In this document: positions 45,396 to 56,792 of the stretch, piece after piece
Layout of the letters: every line of letters starts with the position of its first letter
How positions within the stretch are numbered: the stretch's first letter is position 1
Assembly: GCA_946122785.1 (NCBI GenBank)
Contig: CAMGYJ010000004.1
Location: forward strand, 61,016,679 to 61,080,678
DNA length: 64,000 bases
Direction of reading: 5' to 3'
DNA from: Linum tenue
Lineage: Eukaryota; Streptophyta; Magnoliopsida; Malpighiales; Linaceae
Position numbers and translations under genes: made by a program
Notes under the pieces: model-generated
The model's database searches: none
What the model saw: the letters and a program-made list of their open reading frames with translations, nothing else
What the model was told of the DNA's origin: nothing

Positions 45396-45779
45396 TAATT
45401 TGATTTAGTTAAGAGTTAACACTAATTATTAGCCAAACAAATTTCACATTATTTTTTATTAGACAAACTTATTGAATTACTAATAATTAGTCAAATCTTT
45501 ATAATCAACCAATATATTAGCCATTTACATTACCGTTACTAATTTTGTAATTTTTTTAGTTAAAATACTAAAGTTTAGGACTGTTGACCTCCATGTGTCT
45601 CTTCCAAGTCAGTATCATGTTGCCAAATCAATATTACTAACAAAATTGCTAACTGAAAGTTAACATTTGGCTAATTATTAGTAATTCAATAAGTTTGGCT
45701 AATAAAAAAATGCGGGAAAAGTTTGACTAATAATTCGTGTTTGCCCTTATCTAATTCAAACCATTATATTAAAATTAAA
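45396..45779. mobile_element. Foldback element with long AT-rich inverted repeat
   Basis: The arm at about 45400-45505 (ACTAATTATTAGCCAAAC, then TTATTGAATTACTAATAATTAG) is repeated inverted at about 45655-45775 (CTAATTATTAGTAATTCAATAA, then TTTGACTAATAATTCG). The central loop is about 150 bases. It looks like a stem-loop MITE. Exact ends and target duplication were not resolved. Confidence 0.7.
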
Positions 45780-46440
45780 AGGGTAATGACTATTTATTAA
45801 CCAAACCTTTTTGGACAATAATCATAGTCGTGCTTTTTTTATCTGTCATTTTGCAAGTGTTCATATGTATGAAAGTAATTGAAGGAAGTGAAATAAGTTT
45901 TAACATTCTATCAGGTGATAGTTCGATTTTATTCAATTTACAAATTTATGAGATTAATTAAGCATGTTTTGTCGAAGATTGCTAATATCGTTTTCTTTTC
46001 TTTGTTGTGTCTTATTGTGACAACTCGATCTGGTCATCCCGCATACTCCGTCGAAGGAAAAATACACTCGCTGGCGGGACTATCTTGGAGATGTTGGGTT
46101 TTTGTTTTTTCTTTCTCGTCAATGTCGTGTCTTTGTTCCTCGGAGCTTCTTCAGAGCTGCCCAAGTAGTGGTTGAACAGACTCTTCCATCGTAGTCTGGT
46201 TGCATACGGACTAACGTGTGTTGTTTGAAGTCGGTTTTGTAATCGTGTCGAGTTTTTGTCTCATGCCTTTTGGGCTTGCCTTGGAAAAAATGTCATTCTC
46301 GTCACAGATGACGTCATCAAATCTAATGCCTTCATTTTTCAAGTATCTCAACAACGATAGTATTGAGAGTTTTGAGACAAGAACTCCCTGATAGATAGAG
46401 GCTTGATGTGCACTTAATTAGATTTAGAGAACAAGCATGC
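45780..46440. other. Intergenic sequence, no supported gene
   Basis: An 86-codon ORF at 45915-46175 has no ATG-dependent or domain support. Nothing else was recognised. Confidence 0.45.
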
Positions 46441-46446
46441 ATCGCC

Positions 46447-47240
46447 TTTGATTTTTTTTTATAGGAAATCTGTCGAGTATTATTAAAGGAAATCAACCCT
46501 GTCCCAAAGGACCTTGGCCCAGATCAGCCTCGATTAAAATACAAAGAGAGGGAGGTGGGTTCTCCACCCAAACCAATTGATGGTTCCAACCCGACCCAGC
46601 ATGAGCCAACTAGTGGGCCACCGAATTGGTCTTTCTAGGCGAAAACACCCACCTAACCTTACAATTCGACAAAGATTCATTAACCACCACCATTCTCTTC
46701 AGCTCATCACACCACACCCCTAGCTTCGTGAAATCCTTTTCTCTGTTCTGCAAAAAATTCACAAGCATCTGACAGTCAGACTCTACAATCAGAGGGCTTA
46801 GCGACCGTCGATTATCTTCCCGCAGCCCCCATTAGCATGGCTTTTGCTTCCGCTTCAATTGGCATGCATGCACCCTTCTCCTTCATCGCCATCGCTCCGA
46901 CAAACTTTCCATTCCAGTCCCGGATGATGCAGCCCAGACCTATTCCTTGAGGATGCAGAGTTCCAGCATCGGTATTCATCTTGAAAAAGCCCTCAAGGGG
47001 AGGGACCAGCGGGAATAATGCGCAGATCTGGGAAAGGGCGGACTCACCGACGAATTAAGAACAGGGGGAGATTGAGCAGTGAGATACGACGACAACTACC
47101 ACATAGCTCGTGGGACTATCTAATCCTCTTCCAATTTTCGATTATTAAACTTATGGTTGCAGCGTTCTTTCCACAAGTACCATAATAACGCACTGAATTT
47201 CTGAACTCTATCCTCTGGGAAATTTCTTAGGATATCACCA
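46447..47240 (-). pseudogene. 5'-truncated LINE, minus strand
   Basis: Read on the minus strand, about 46995-46800 gives GFFKMNTDAG, LGCIIRDWNGKFVGAMA and EAEAKAML, the first half of a plant LINE RNase H with its catalytic Asp and Glu. Upstream in that orientation (47240-47060) is a decayed zf-RVT end. A T-run at about 46449-46459 corresponds to the poly(A) tail. Several stops and frameshifts make it non-functional. Confidence 0.75.
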
Positions 47241-47248
47241 ATCCAGTT

Positions 47249-47345
47249 AGGGCTGGCTATTTGGTCCCGGACTGTTTGGTCTTACACGAAACCGGACCGT
47301 ATAACTCGGACCGGGACCGGATAGCAAACAATGCAATCGCATTTG
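47249..47345. mobile_element. Truncated hAT-type MITE end
   Basis: TAGGGCTGGCTATTTGGTCCCGG at 47248-47270 matches the inverted right end of the MITE at 29764-30185, and the interior words GGACCGGGACCGGATAGCAAAC also match. The other end is missing, so this is a fragment. Confidence 0.65.
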
Positions 47346-47522
47346 AAAATGAAAATCAGCATTTAACCCTATAATCTTGGATTGATATCTAGATAAGAAT
47401 CTTTCTATATCTAAAGTAGGTTTTTAACTTTTTGATTCAATAATCTACAATAGAGCTACAACTAATTTCCACTACTATTACTGTCTCGAACATATTTGTA
47501 TAACAATCTTTTTTTTGTTATA

Positions 47523-48087
47523 TGTTGGGGGTATTACCCAGCGAGCTAGGGGACAAAGCCCAAAAGAGTAAAATACCAAGAGCCAGGTGGCGGCCAACCG
47601 GCTGGTGGACCACGGCCTGGGGCGCCTGTCAGGTGTCAGGAGTCTGACAGGGCGGTTAGCTGTCACACAGAGCACCAAAAGCCAGGTGGCGACCAGCTGG
47701 ATGGTGGACCACGGCCTGCGGGCGCCTGTCGTGTGTCAGGAGCCTGGCAGAGCTGTGGAATGCCAGTCGGGTGTCAGGAGCCTGACAGGGCGGTTAGCTG
47801 TCTGAGGGCGCAGAGCATTGAATGAGGGAAGTGACGTGGCGGAGATCAACCTCGGGTTCGGTGAGTATAAATAGGGGCAGACGATAGCATTTACGGAGGT
47901 TGGCTTCTGGGACGAAAATACTCTCCAGCACTTATCTCTCTAAAGAAGGGGCACTGACTTGAGCTTCGGAGTGCTAACGGGTCGACCAAGGCCCTTAGGC
48001 GCTTGTGGGTGCAGGTTCCAGGCGCCCGGGTGACGGAAAAAGTGGAAAGGTGAAGGATAAGCGTTCGGTGGTATCTAGGCTCAAACA
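47523..48087 (+). mobile_element. 5' LTR of gypsy copy 2 (LTR2), 565 bp
   Basis: Same family as LTR1 but distinct: CTTCTGGGACGAAAATA versus CTTCTCTCACAAAAATA, GGTATCTAGGCTCAAACA at the end versus ...TTGGCACAAACA, plus two single-base insertions. TATA box at 47866-47873. Confidence 0.93.
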
Positions 48088-48134
48088 ATTGGCGCGCCAG
48101 ATAGGGGGAGAAGGCGCACGAAAACGGTAGGCGC

Positions 48135-49549
48135 ATGGAAAACATGAACGAAGGGAACGATGGAGAAGGCAATTCCAGGTCGGGGAACTCGGACCACGAA
48201 GGAGGCGAGCGTCAACTGAGTCAGGAGAGGAGCATGGATGGGGAGGGACAAGGAAGCCCTAGGCGCCTGTCCGCTGATGATGGCGAGTCTTTGACGAAAA
48301 GAGAGTTGTTTCGAATCATAGCCGACCAAGATCGGGCCATAGCGGCGCTCAAGAGGGAGTTGGAAGGGGAACGAAGTGAAGATGTGATGATGTACAGCCC
48401 AGGGGCGAGAAAGCGGGAAAGAATGGGGGGAAGATTCGGAGTCTCTGCAATACGGACCGCCGTATGCCTCCGAGCAGGGGCAGGACGCGTTTGGGCGCCC
48501 ACGAGAGGGGAGACTAAATATCGAGCGCGCGCAAACAGGCCCAGAGGACGTATGGGCGCCTAGGAGGATTGCTCGAAGGTTTGGTGTTCGGCAGCCTCTG
48601 GCGCGGCGCATCCTAATGGAGCCGGCGGGAACTACGATCCCCCCGTTGCCGAGTTATGATGGGGTGGCTGACCCGGAAGACCACCTGAATAGCTACTTTA
48701 CTAAGATGCAGCTCTATAACAGCTCCGACGCCACATTGTGCAAGGTGTTTCCATCCACATTCGCAGGCGTGGTCCTGGATTGGTACCACCAGATTGAGGA
48801 GGGGCGCATAGAATGTTTCGAAGAATTTGCTGAGTTGTTTTTGTCCAAGTTTGCAAGCCGAAAGCGTCGGACACTTGACCATAGGGGCGTTGTTTAAAGT
48901 CAAACAGAGGGAAGGTGAGGCGCTCAGAGAATTTTATGATCGATGGATCTCGGTGGCCATGGCGGTCAAAGATGTGCAACCAGCAGTATTGGGGGTCTGC
49001 TTGGATGCCTGCACCTCAAGTGAAGAGCTATGTCGGGTCCTGTCCAAGCGAGATGTAGTATCCACCGAAGACCTTGACCGAAGAGTACAAAAGGTGATTA
49101 TGTTGGAAGAAACTTTGGCGGCGCGAAGGGCTGAAAAGAGGCGCCTAAGAGGTGATGAAGGCGAGGTGAGGCAGGCGCCCAGACCAGGTCCCGGAAATTT
49201 CGTCCCACCAAGGAGACCAGAGGCGCCACGCCCTGTGCCGAGGAGTGCTGCGAATTTTACAGAGTACAATGATACCCTCAAGAATGTGCTACAATATGTG
49301 AAGGATAGGGGCTACCATATAAGGTGGCCGGGGCCCATGCGTGGCCAGCCTAACGAAAAAAATCTTGACAGATATTGTGACTTCCATCGCGACAAGGGGC
49401 ATCACACGGCCGATTGTTACCAACTGAAGTCCGAACTACAAACTTTAGCTGACAAGGGCATGCTCAACGACTTCGTCAGAAGGATGGAAGACAGGACGCA
49501 TCGAACCTATGTGACGAGGCAGGTGCCGGAACAGAGGAGGGCGCCCTGA
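48135..49549 (+). pseudogene. gag of gypsy copy 2, three frameshifts
   Basis: The N-terminal frame (48135-48563) keeps the six-G run that copy 1 has lost, so it stays in frame further. An extra base in the GCGCGCGC stretch near 48525 then shifts it to a stop at 48561-48563. An extra C near 48872 (GGACACTTGACC versus GGACATTGACC) breaks the capsid domain, and an extra T near 49547 (GCGCCCTGAAG) creates a stop in the C-terminus. Between these the capsid and knuckle sequences equal those of copy 1. All defects are single bases, which fits either real decay or unpolished sequence. Confidence 0.85.
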
Positions 49550-49644
49550 AGAACCAAGAGCCCAAACCGTGGTGCTGCCCACGGTCAGAGAAGCGCCTAA
49601 AGAACCAGAAACTGAGCCGGCGCCTGTTATTCCGCCACCTCCGT

Positions 49645-52600
49645 TTGAGGTTAGATCAAGAGGGAGAACCTAGTCGTGTAAGGCTTACAGTCGAGTCCAT
49701 AACGGGTACCCTTGACTTGAGAGAGAAGTTGGAGAGAGAAAGGCGCCTGCGAGCTGCGTCGCTTGAAGCCAGGGAAGCCGTGCACATCCACTTTAATCAG
49801 GAACCGGATGAGGCGTGCCAAGTCCCGTCGGAAGAGGCTCTTGAGATACAAGGGGTGATAGCCGGATGTAAAGTGAAGAGAATGTTGGTAGACACAGGCA
49901 GCTCTATGGATGTCCTCTTCAAGAGCACCTTCGAACGAATGCAGCTGGCACCTGAGTTGGTGCGTCCCTCAAATTCGGTGTTGGTCGGATTCTCGGGGGC
50001 ACCAGCTCAAGTCATCGGGCGCGTACGCCTCCCTGTGACTCTGGGGGACGAAGCGCATTGCGTAACGCATGCGGTGGAGTTTGGCATCGTTGACTGTCCC
50101 TCGCCATACAATGTGATACTTGGCCGACCTCTTTTGGCGCAATTCAATGGGGTAGCCTCGACGTGCCATCAGACGCTGAAGTTCGTCGCTCCTCAAGGCG
50201 TAGGCGTCTCGCGAGGAAGGAATGTCCCGCGATATGCAAGAGAAGAGGACTCAAAGAATCGAGGTCGGAAGCATAGACTGAATATCGTAGACATCCGTCC
50301 AGAGGAGGCGCCCAGGGCAGAGCCAGTAGATGATGAGATGGCTGTGATCTTGGACGAGGGGCGCCCAGACCAGGTAATACGAATATCATCACAGGCGCCA
50401 GAGGCTATGCGAGCGCCCTTAATTGAGTTACTGCGAGAATTCGGAGAATTGTTTGCATGGAGCGCTCGGGATATGCCCGGAGTGTCCCCCGAAGTTGCGG
50501 CACATAGGCTGGCAGTGGAAGAAGGTAAAAGGCCGGTGCAACAAAAGCGACGAAACTTGACCCCCGAGAAAGAAGAGGCGCTCCGGCATGAAGTTGATAG
50601 GTTGCGAGAAGCGGGGTTTGTGGAGGAGGCAAGGTACATTACGTGGCTCTCCAATGTAGTGTTTGTCCCAAAGCCGTCGGGAGATTGGAGGATGTGCGTG
50701 GACTTTACTAACCTCAACCGGGCGTGCCCGACGGATGCTTACCCTATGCCACGCATCGACTTGCTGGTAGATGCGACGGCGTATCACGAAGCGCTCAGTT
50801 TCTTGGACATGTTTTCAGGCTATCATCAGATCCCTATGGTAGAGGAGGACCGGGCGAAAACGGCCTTCATGACACCTTTTGGCAACTTTTGCTATCGTGT
50901 CATGGCATTTGGTTTAAAGAATGCAGGCGCCACTTACCAACGTATGGTAAACCAAGTCTTCCGCGAGCAGATAGGGAGAAACGTGGAAGCATATGTTGAT
51001 GATTTGATAGTGAAGAGCAAGAGGCGCCTAGATCATATCCTGGACCTCCGAGAAACTTTCGAGACAATGCGCCGATTCAATTTGAGGCTTAACCCCAAAA
51101 AGTGTGTGTTCTTTGCGGAGGCGGAAAAGTTCTTGGGTTTCATGATAACCAAAAGGGGGATTGAGGCCAATCCCAGGCAGGTGGAGGCCATCAAGAACTT
51201 GGCGCCCCTGAGAACGCCGAAAGAAGTGCAAGTGTTGACGGGAAGGCTGGCGGCGTTGGGACGGTTCATTCCGCGAGCCTCGGACCGGGGCGCCCCGTTC
51301 TTCAAGGTATTGAAAAAGGCCACCAAGTTTCGATGGACAGAAGAATGCAACAAGGCGTTTGAAGAATTGAAGTGGCTACTCATAGCGCCTACGGTAATGA
51401 CCGCGCCTAGAGCCAAGGAAGTGCTATACTTGTACATAGCGGTGTCCCACATCGCTGTGAGCGCTGTACTGATATCCAAAGACTCGCTAACGAATGAAGA
51501 GCGACCGGTGTATTACGTCAGCCGCACCATGGTTGGCCATGAGACGCGATATGCGCCCATAGAGAAGGCGGCTTTGGCGGTAGTAATGGCCGCGAACAAG
51601 CTCAGACCTTATTTTCAGGCTCACAGCATCGTGGTGCTCACCAACTTGCCACTAAGGACGGTTCTTGGATCAATGGATGTGTCTGGGCGCCTGGTGAAGT
51701 GGGCCGTGCAGTTAAGTGAGTTTGATATAAGTTACGCGCCCCGTCCAGCTGTTAAAGCTCAAGTGTTGGCAGACTTCATGGCCGAAGGTGTGGCCGACGG
51801 AGGGCCGGGCATCGAGGAATGCTGGCAAGTACATGTGGATGGAGCAGCAAGCCGGGCAGGCGCCGGGGCCGGCATGGTGCTCGTTAGCCCTTTAGGCGCC
51901 CTTCATGAAATTGCGCTTCGTTTTGCGACCCTCAAAACGAACAATGCGGCTGAGTACGAGGCTGTTCTGGCCGGACTTCATTATGCGAGGGAGCTGGGCG
52001 CCCAAAGGGTTAATGTGAAAACTGACTCAGCGCTGGTCGTCAATCAGCTGAACGAAGTTTACGAAGTAAAAGAGGAGGCTCTATGCGCCTATGTGCAGTC
52101 CGTGCGGAGGAGGTGCGCGTGGTTTCGAGAGGTAACTTTTACGCATGTCCCGAGAGAGGAGAATGCTCATGCAGACGCTTTGTCTAAGTTGGCTACGGCT
52201 TTAGACTTTGAGGAGAGTCGGACGGTGATCGTGGCAAAAGAAGTCCCACACGAAGAGTTGGTAATGGCCTCCATTCTATCGGGAGTGCAAGAAGGGTGGA
52301 TGGCACCAATTCGCCTCTTCCTAATGCAAGGAGTCGTACCGGAGAACCCAAAGGATGCCTGGCGCCTTCGTCGGAAGGCAGCTCGCTGCACCATCGTGGA
52401 TGATGTGTTATACAAGAGATCACATTCCGGCGCCTATTTGAGATGCCTTACCGAGGCAGAGGGGTTAGAGGCGATCAACGAGGTGCACCAAGGAACGTGT
52501 GGCATGCATGCAGGCGCCCGCAGTCTGGAGAAAATCTTGCTCCGACAAGGATATTATTGGCCAACAATGCGAAGGGACGCAGGGAGACACGTGACATCAT

Positions 52601-53583
52601 GCCACCAGTGCCAAATCCATGCTAACGACATTCATCTCCCAGCGGCACCTATGCAGGGAAATGTAGGCGCCTGGCCCTTCGCTCAGTGGGGCATGGACTT
52701 GTTGGGACCATTTCCGAGGGCGCCTGGTCAGTACAAGTACTTAATCGTCGCGATTGATTACTTCAACAAATGGATTGAAGCAGAGCCATTGGCCTCAATC
52801 ACCGAGGCGCAAGTGCGGAAATTTACAAGGAAAAACATCTTTACGCGTTTTGGGCTCCCGGAATCCATCATCACTGACCATGGAAAGCAATTTGATTGCA
52901 AAAAGTTCATAGAGTTTTGCGATGAAAATGGGGTCGTGTTAAGGTTCTCTTCAGTGGCCTACCCTCAAGCCAACGGACAAGCCGAGGCAGCAAACAAGAG
53001 TATTTTGCACGGCTTACACACGAGATTGGCAGAAGCCAAGGGAAGATGGGTTGAAGAATTACCAAGTGTTCTATGGGCGCACAGGACTTCCTTCAAAGTA
53101 GCCACGGGTGAAACACCCTTCGCGCTAACTTATGGTAGCGAAGCGGTGTTGCCTGTCGAGATGCGTGTCCCAACTTTCAGGATGACCCATCGAAGCGAGT
53201 CTATGGAGGCCCAAGAGCGTATTGATGAGCTAGACCTACTGGACGAGGGCCGAGAGATGACGGTGTTGCGATTGGAAGCAATGAAGGGTCAAGTGGCAAG
53301 GTACTACAACAAGAAGATGAAGGCGCACAACCTCATGAAAGGGAGCCTTGTCCTAAAGAGGGATTTCCGCCCAAAAGCGGCCGAAGGGAAGTTGGCTCCA
53401 AAGTGGAAAGGGTCATACCGCATTCAAGAGGTCATTGGTCCAAGTACATTCAAGCTGGAACACCTATCAGGCAAGAAGGTCAAGAGGACGTGGAATGCAC
53501 AAAATTTGCGCAAATATGAGGCGCCCGAATCAGAGACAAGTACCAGGCAAGGAGCAGAGGAACAGGCGCCTGAAGGTGAATAG
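49645..53583 (+). CDS. pol of gypsy copy 2, complete, 1312 codons
   Basis: A polyprotein that matures Gag, copies RNA to DNA and integrates it. Domains in order: aspartic protease (DTG, Asp83), reverse transcriptase (about 330-510; YVDD at 450-453), a degraded gypsy RNase H (about 590-690, where the usual first Asp is replaced in LYIAVS), an archaeal-type RNase H (Asp732, Glu770, Asp794) and integrase with HHCC (His948 on) and catalytic Asp1018, Asp1078 and Glu1114, spaced D-x35-E. The extra RNase H is the hallmark of the Tat lineage (family knowledge). There are no stops or frameshifts. The first codon is TTG; translation should come from gag by a frameshift, because the reading frame is +1 relative to gag over a 29-base overlap. 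Confidence 0.95.
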   Translation: MRLDQEGEPSRVRLTVESITGTLDLREKLERERRLRAASLEAREAVHIHFNQEPDEACQVPSEEALEIQGVIAGCKVKRMLVDTGSSMDVLFKSTFERMQLAPELVRPSNSVLVGFSGAPAQVIGRVRLPVTLGDEAHCVTHAVEFGIVDCPSPYNVILGRPLLAQFNGVASTCHQTLKFVAPQGVGVSRGRNVPRYAREEDSKNRGRKHRLNIVDIRPEEAPRAEPVDDEMAVILDEGRPDQVIRISSQAPEAMRAPLIELLREFGELFAWSARDMPGVSPEVAAHRLAVEEGKRPVQQKRRNLTPEKEEALRHEVDRLREAGFVEEARYITWLSNVVFVPKPSGDWRMCVDFTNLNRACPTDAYPMPRIDLLVDATAYHEALSFLDMFSGYHQIPMVEEDRAKTAFMTPFGNFCYRVMAFGLKNAGATYQRMVNQVFREQIGRNVEAYVDDLIVKSKRRLDHILDLRETFETMRRFNLRLNPKKCVFFAEAEKFLGFMITKRGIEANPRQVEAIKNLAPLRTPKEVQVLTGRLAALGRFIPRASDRGAPFFKVLKKATKFRWTEECNKAFEELKWLLIAPTVMTAPRAKEVLYLYIAVSHIAVSAVLISKDSLTNEERPVYYVSRTMVGHETRYAPIEKAALAVVMAANKLRPYFQAHSIVVLTNLPLRTVLGSMDVSGRLVKWAVQLSEFDISYAPRPAVKAQVLADFMAEGVADGGPGIEECWQVHVDGAASRAGAGAGMVLVSPLGALHEIALRFATLKTNNAAEYEAVLAGLHYARELGAQRVNVKTDSALVVNQLNEVYEVKEEALCAYVQSVRRRCAWFREVTFTHVPREENAHADALSKLATALDFEESRTVIVAKEVPHEELVMASILSGVQEGWMAPIRLFLMQGVVPENPKDAWRLRRKAARCTIVDDVLYKRSHSGAYLRCLTEAEGLEAINEVHQGTCGMHAGARSLEKILLRQGYYWPTMRRDAGRHVTSCHQCQIHANDIHLPAAPMQGNVGAWPFAQWGMDLLGPFPRAPGQYKYLIVAIDYFNKWIEAEPLASITEAQVRKFTRKNIFTRFGLPESIITDHGKQFDCKKFIEFCDENGVVLRFSSVAYPQANGQAEAANKSILHGLHTRLAEAKGRWVEELPSVLWAHRTSFKVATGETPFALTYGSEAVLPVEMRVPTFRMTHRSESMEAQERIDELDLLDEGREMTVLRLEAMKGQVARYYNKKMKAHNLMKGSLVLKRDFRPKAAEGKLAPKWKGSYRIQEVIGPSTFKLEHLSGKKVKRTWNAQNLRKYEAPESETSTRQGAEEQAPEGE

Positions 53584-53639
53584 ACTTGCAAGACTAGTCC
53601 TTTTATGGCGGAGTAGTGTTTTTCTTGTGTGTTATGTTT

Positions 53640-53965
53640 TCCAAAGCGCCCAGTTTTGCGCCCGCCTTATTCCGTAAAGCGCCATACTCGCGCCCTCTCC
53701 ATGTAAAGCGCCCCAATTTTGCGCCCCAACTTTTTGGAATCGGATTAATTATTATACGTGAAAGCGGATATCTAAAGAGGTAGTAACATTGCGCCCACCT
53801 CTTTGCGCCCCATGTAGCGCCCATACCAGTTGCGCCCAATAACGTATCCTAAGTAATCCTAAATTAAAGCGCCCAAAAATAGCGCCCGGCAAAGCTAAGT
53901 CTAGCAAAGCGCCATGTTTCGCGCCCGCCTTTTGCAAAAGCGCCCTAACATTGCGCCCTCACAGG
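53640..53965. repeat. GCGCC-rich array downstream of pol
   Basis: About seventeen GCGCC/GCGCCC words lie in 330 bases of otherwise AT-rich sequence, often as AAAGCGCCC or TTTTGCGCCC, at irregular spacings of about 10-40 bases. There is no ORF. The same hexamers are common elsewhere in the element but are most conspicuous here. Confidence 0.75.
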
Positions 53966-54109
53966 AAACGCGAAGCTTGGTAATAAAAGGAAAGCTAAGG
54001 TGGAAGCAAAGCCAATTGACAAGGAAACATACATTCTTATATATAAAAATAAGTACGTAAGGAAAGACATTACAAGTTAAGAAAACGATAACACTCGAGG
54101 ACAGCTAAT

Positions 54110-56648
54110 CTACTCGGCGCCTGAATTCGCATCCCCAGCACTAGGCGCCCTTGGAGAAGGAGAGGTGGGAGCTGATGGCTCGGGCGCCCCACTTGTCCCG
54201 CGAGGCGTCTCCATCCCGCCGATCACATACTCGGCCATCTCCGAGAGATCCCAAGTAAGGTCGGGATGGTCCTTCTGCAGCTTTCCCCGCAGGATTTCAA
54301 TGCCGGTCAGGACGGCATTGGCGCACATGGACTTCCCGGTCTCCGACTCCATCAGGTCGTCCAAGGATTGCCGAAGTTCGGAAATTTCTTTCCGGGCCCT
54401 CTTCAAGGATTTCTCACTCTCCTTGTGGGCGTCCTTCAGCCTCCTCTTCTCCTCCTTAAGGATGTCGATTTCACTGGCCTGGGCGCCAGCTTCCTGCGCC
54501 AGCACATCCTTCTCGGCCTGCAGGGTGGCCAATTTATTGCGCTCCTCGTCTAGGGCGCCTTGCAGACGAGACAACTCCATGGTGGCCGTCATCTGGGCGT
54601 CCTCGCATTCCTTCGCAAACTGCTCGCGGCGTGCAGTTGCGTTCTCCAGATCCAACTTCAGCTGAGCAGCTGAAGAGGAAGCCTCGAGCGCCTCCCTTTT
54701 CGTCTCATTGAGGCGTCGGGCGCCTCTTTCAGCAAAAAGAAGGATCTGCAACCATTGGAAAAGGGTCAGCAAGTTGTGCAAAATAACAAGTAGAAAGGAT
54801 ATGAAAATACAAACAAGTACGAGGAGGCATACCTTAGCGCCCACTTGGGCTAATTCAGCAAAATGGTGATCACTGGTCACCTCGAATGGTACTTGCCAGG
54901 ACTTGGCGGCCGCCATTGCCAAGCCCATGGCACACCCTCGGTCAACGGCGACCAAGGGGGAACAGTTCATGTTGACCCGTCCCACCTCGGTACGCCGTGG
55001 CCGAAAGATGGGGGGGCGCCCATCGGGGCCAACATAGCGCCCCTCTTCATTCAGATGGACGCGGGCGTCCTCCGCCGCCTCCGCTTCCACGCCCACCTCA
55101 TCGTAGGCGTCCTCCTCGCAGGCGTCCTCCTCGCCTACCTTCTTCTTGCCGTGGGCGGCCCTTTTACTGGCCGAGGTTAAGGGGGAGCCCGCCCTCTTCC
55201 CCTTGCGGAGCAAAGGCTCCTCTTCCTCTTCCTCTTCCGCGGAGTTAACCTCCTTATCCGCGGGGTCGACATCAGGCGTCCCATCGCCTTCTTCCGGGGC
55301 GGACGACGCCACGCTTGCCGTGTGCGCCTGAGCGGTGCCACCCTTCACTGCCCTCTTCTTCCCTTTCTTTTTCTTGGGGACGACTGGCGGCGCCTGTGAT
55401 TGGGTGGCAGGTACCGCTGGTTGACGGGGCGCCTCTTGCTGGGCAGGCGCCTCTTGCTGGGAAGATTTCGCCGCAGCCGCCACCATGGTCGCCAGCCTAC
55501 TTTTCATAAGCTTGGCGATGCTCGAGTAGTCCGCCCCTGCATATGACAAAAAGGAGTTAATACATAACGCAAAAAAAAAAAAAGAAAAAAAAAGGGGATA
55601 AGGACGCAGAACACCTAGACGCCTACACACCATTGTTATAATAAGCTTCAATAATGGGAGGACGATTCTCGGCGGGGCGTAAGTCAACAGGCTCCCCCTC
55701 GCAAATTAAGGAGGCGCCAGCTTGCTCAGACGCCGTCAAAACCACCGGCTTATTGAAGTCGTCGACATGGCCTAACCCCCATTTCCTCATAAAGGCGCCC
55801 CCACTGGCAAAGAAGGAGTCTTGATATGCCTTCACGAAGAAAAACCCGTTGAACCAACTTCGGTTCAACTTAGGGCATTTCTGGACAAAATGATGGGGGC
55901 AGCTTTTCTTCTTGCGCTTCTGGAGGGATAAGCAGTTGTCCAGAGCCACCATCTTGAAGAAGTATCGGAACAAGTTGAAGGTGGGCTCCACGTTGTGCTC
56001 TCGGCACCTCAACTTGAAGAGGATGACAACCGTGATGACCGAAGGGGATAGGCGCCCGAGAGGACAGGCGCATGTCGTCAAAATTCCCTCCATGATCGAG
56101 TCCAGGGGAAACTAAAGCCCGAAGCGAAATTACTCCTGGTAGAGCCCGATCCACTTGGGGCCACAGACGCCCACCCGGGACTGGGGCGATGGAGGCGCAT
56201 ACCACCAGTCTCTGGGAAGCTGGAGACTAGTCACCAGTTCATGAACCTGGTCCAGGGTGATGGTCGACGTGTGGTTGGGCCCAGCCACCTCAAAAGACAA
56301 GTGCGACGTCTCGGTGGGCAAATGATCAGGTGGGAAGCACTTCTCCCACGTCGTGATCTTGTATGACCCGTCGGCGGGCAAGAAGCCAGGCGCCGACGAA
56401 CTTGACGGCCCAGCTGACGAGGAAGCAGACGCCCGCTCTAAACCAACAAATGACACAGACGCAACGCGGACAAGGGGTAAGTGACGCCCCTACCCTAAGT
56501 GGCTAGAGAAAAGGAACTCAACGAAATCGACGAAAGGAAAAGACCACTTACCACGTTGAACTGGGCGCCTTGCTTCACCACCATCGCCGGAGGCGCCTGC
56601 GCCCGAGGCGCCGGGTGCAGAAGTCTTGTCTTGTTGTGGAGACGACAT
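54110..56648 (-). pseudogene. Antisense spliced gene of the Tat element (gypsy-type transposon domain), two nonsense codons
   Basis: Minus-strand exons 56648-56552, 56437-55631, 55536-54833 and 54745-54110. All three introns (114, 94 and 87 bp) are GT-AG with matching phases, and the exons total 748 codons including the stop. Exon 1 starts MSSPQQDKTSAPG. Exon 2 has the pattern of the plant 'putative gypsy type transposon' domain (GPKWIGLYQE, FRFGL, FPLDSIMEGIL, NLFRYFFKM, NRSWFNGFFFVK). Exon 3 is charged and disordered (EEEEEEEP, KKKKGKKR). Exon 4 is a long coiled coil (about 54700-54290). TAA at 56130-56132 and TAG at 56112-56114 break exon 2 between conserved blocks. Antisense ORFs at this place are known from Tat-lineage elements; their function is unsettled. 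A TATA-like TTTAAATACC lies about 145 bases upstream of the ATG. Confidence 0.8.
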
Positions 56649-56792
56649 TTTTTGGACGAGAATGAAGTGTTGGCCGAGAAAAACAAAGAGGAAAGAGGAC
56701 AGAGGTCAGAGCGGAAGATTCTAGAGAGAAGTCAGAGCAAGATTCTAGAGAGATGACAAATAGAAGAAAGTGACAGCATCACAAAGGGGGGG

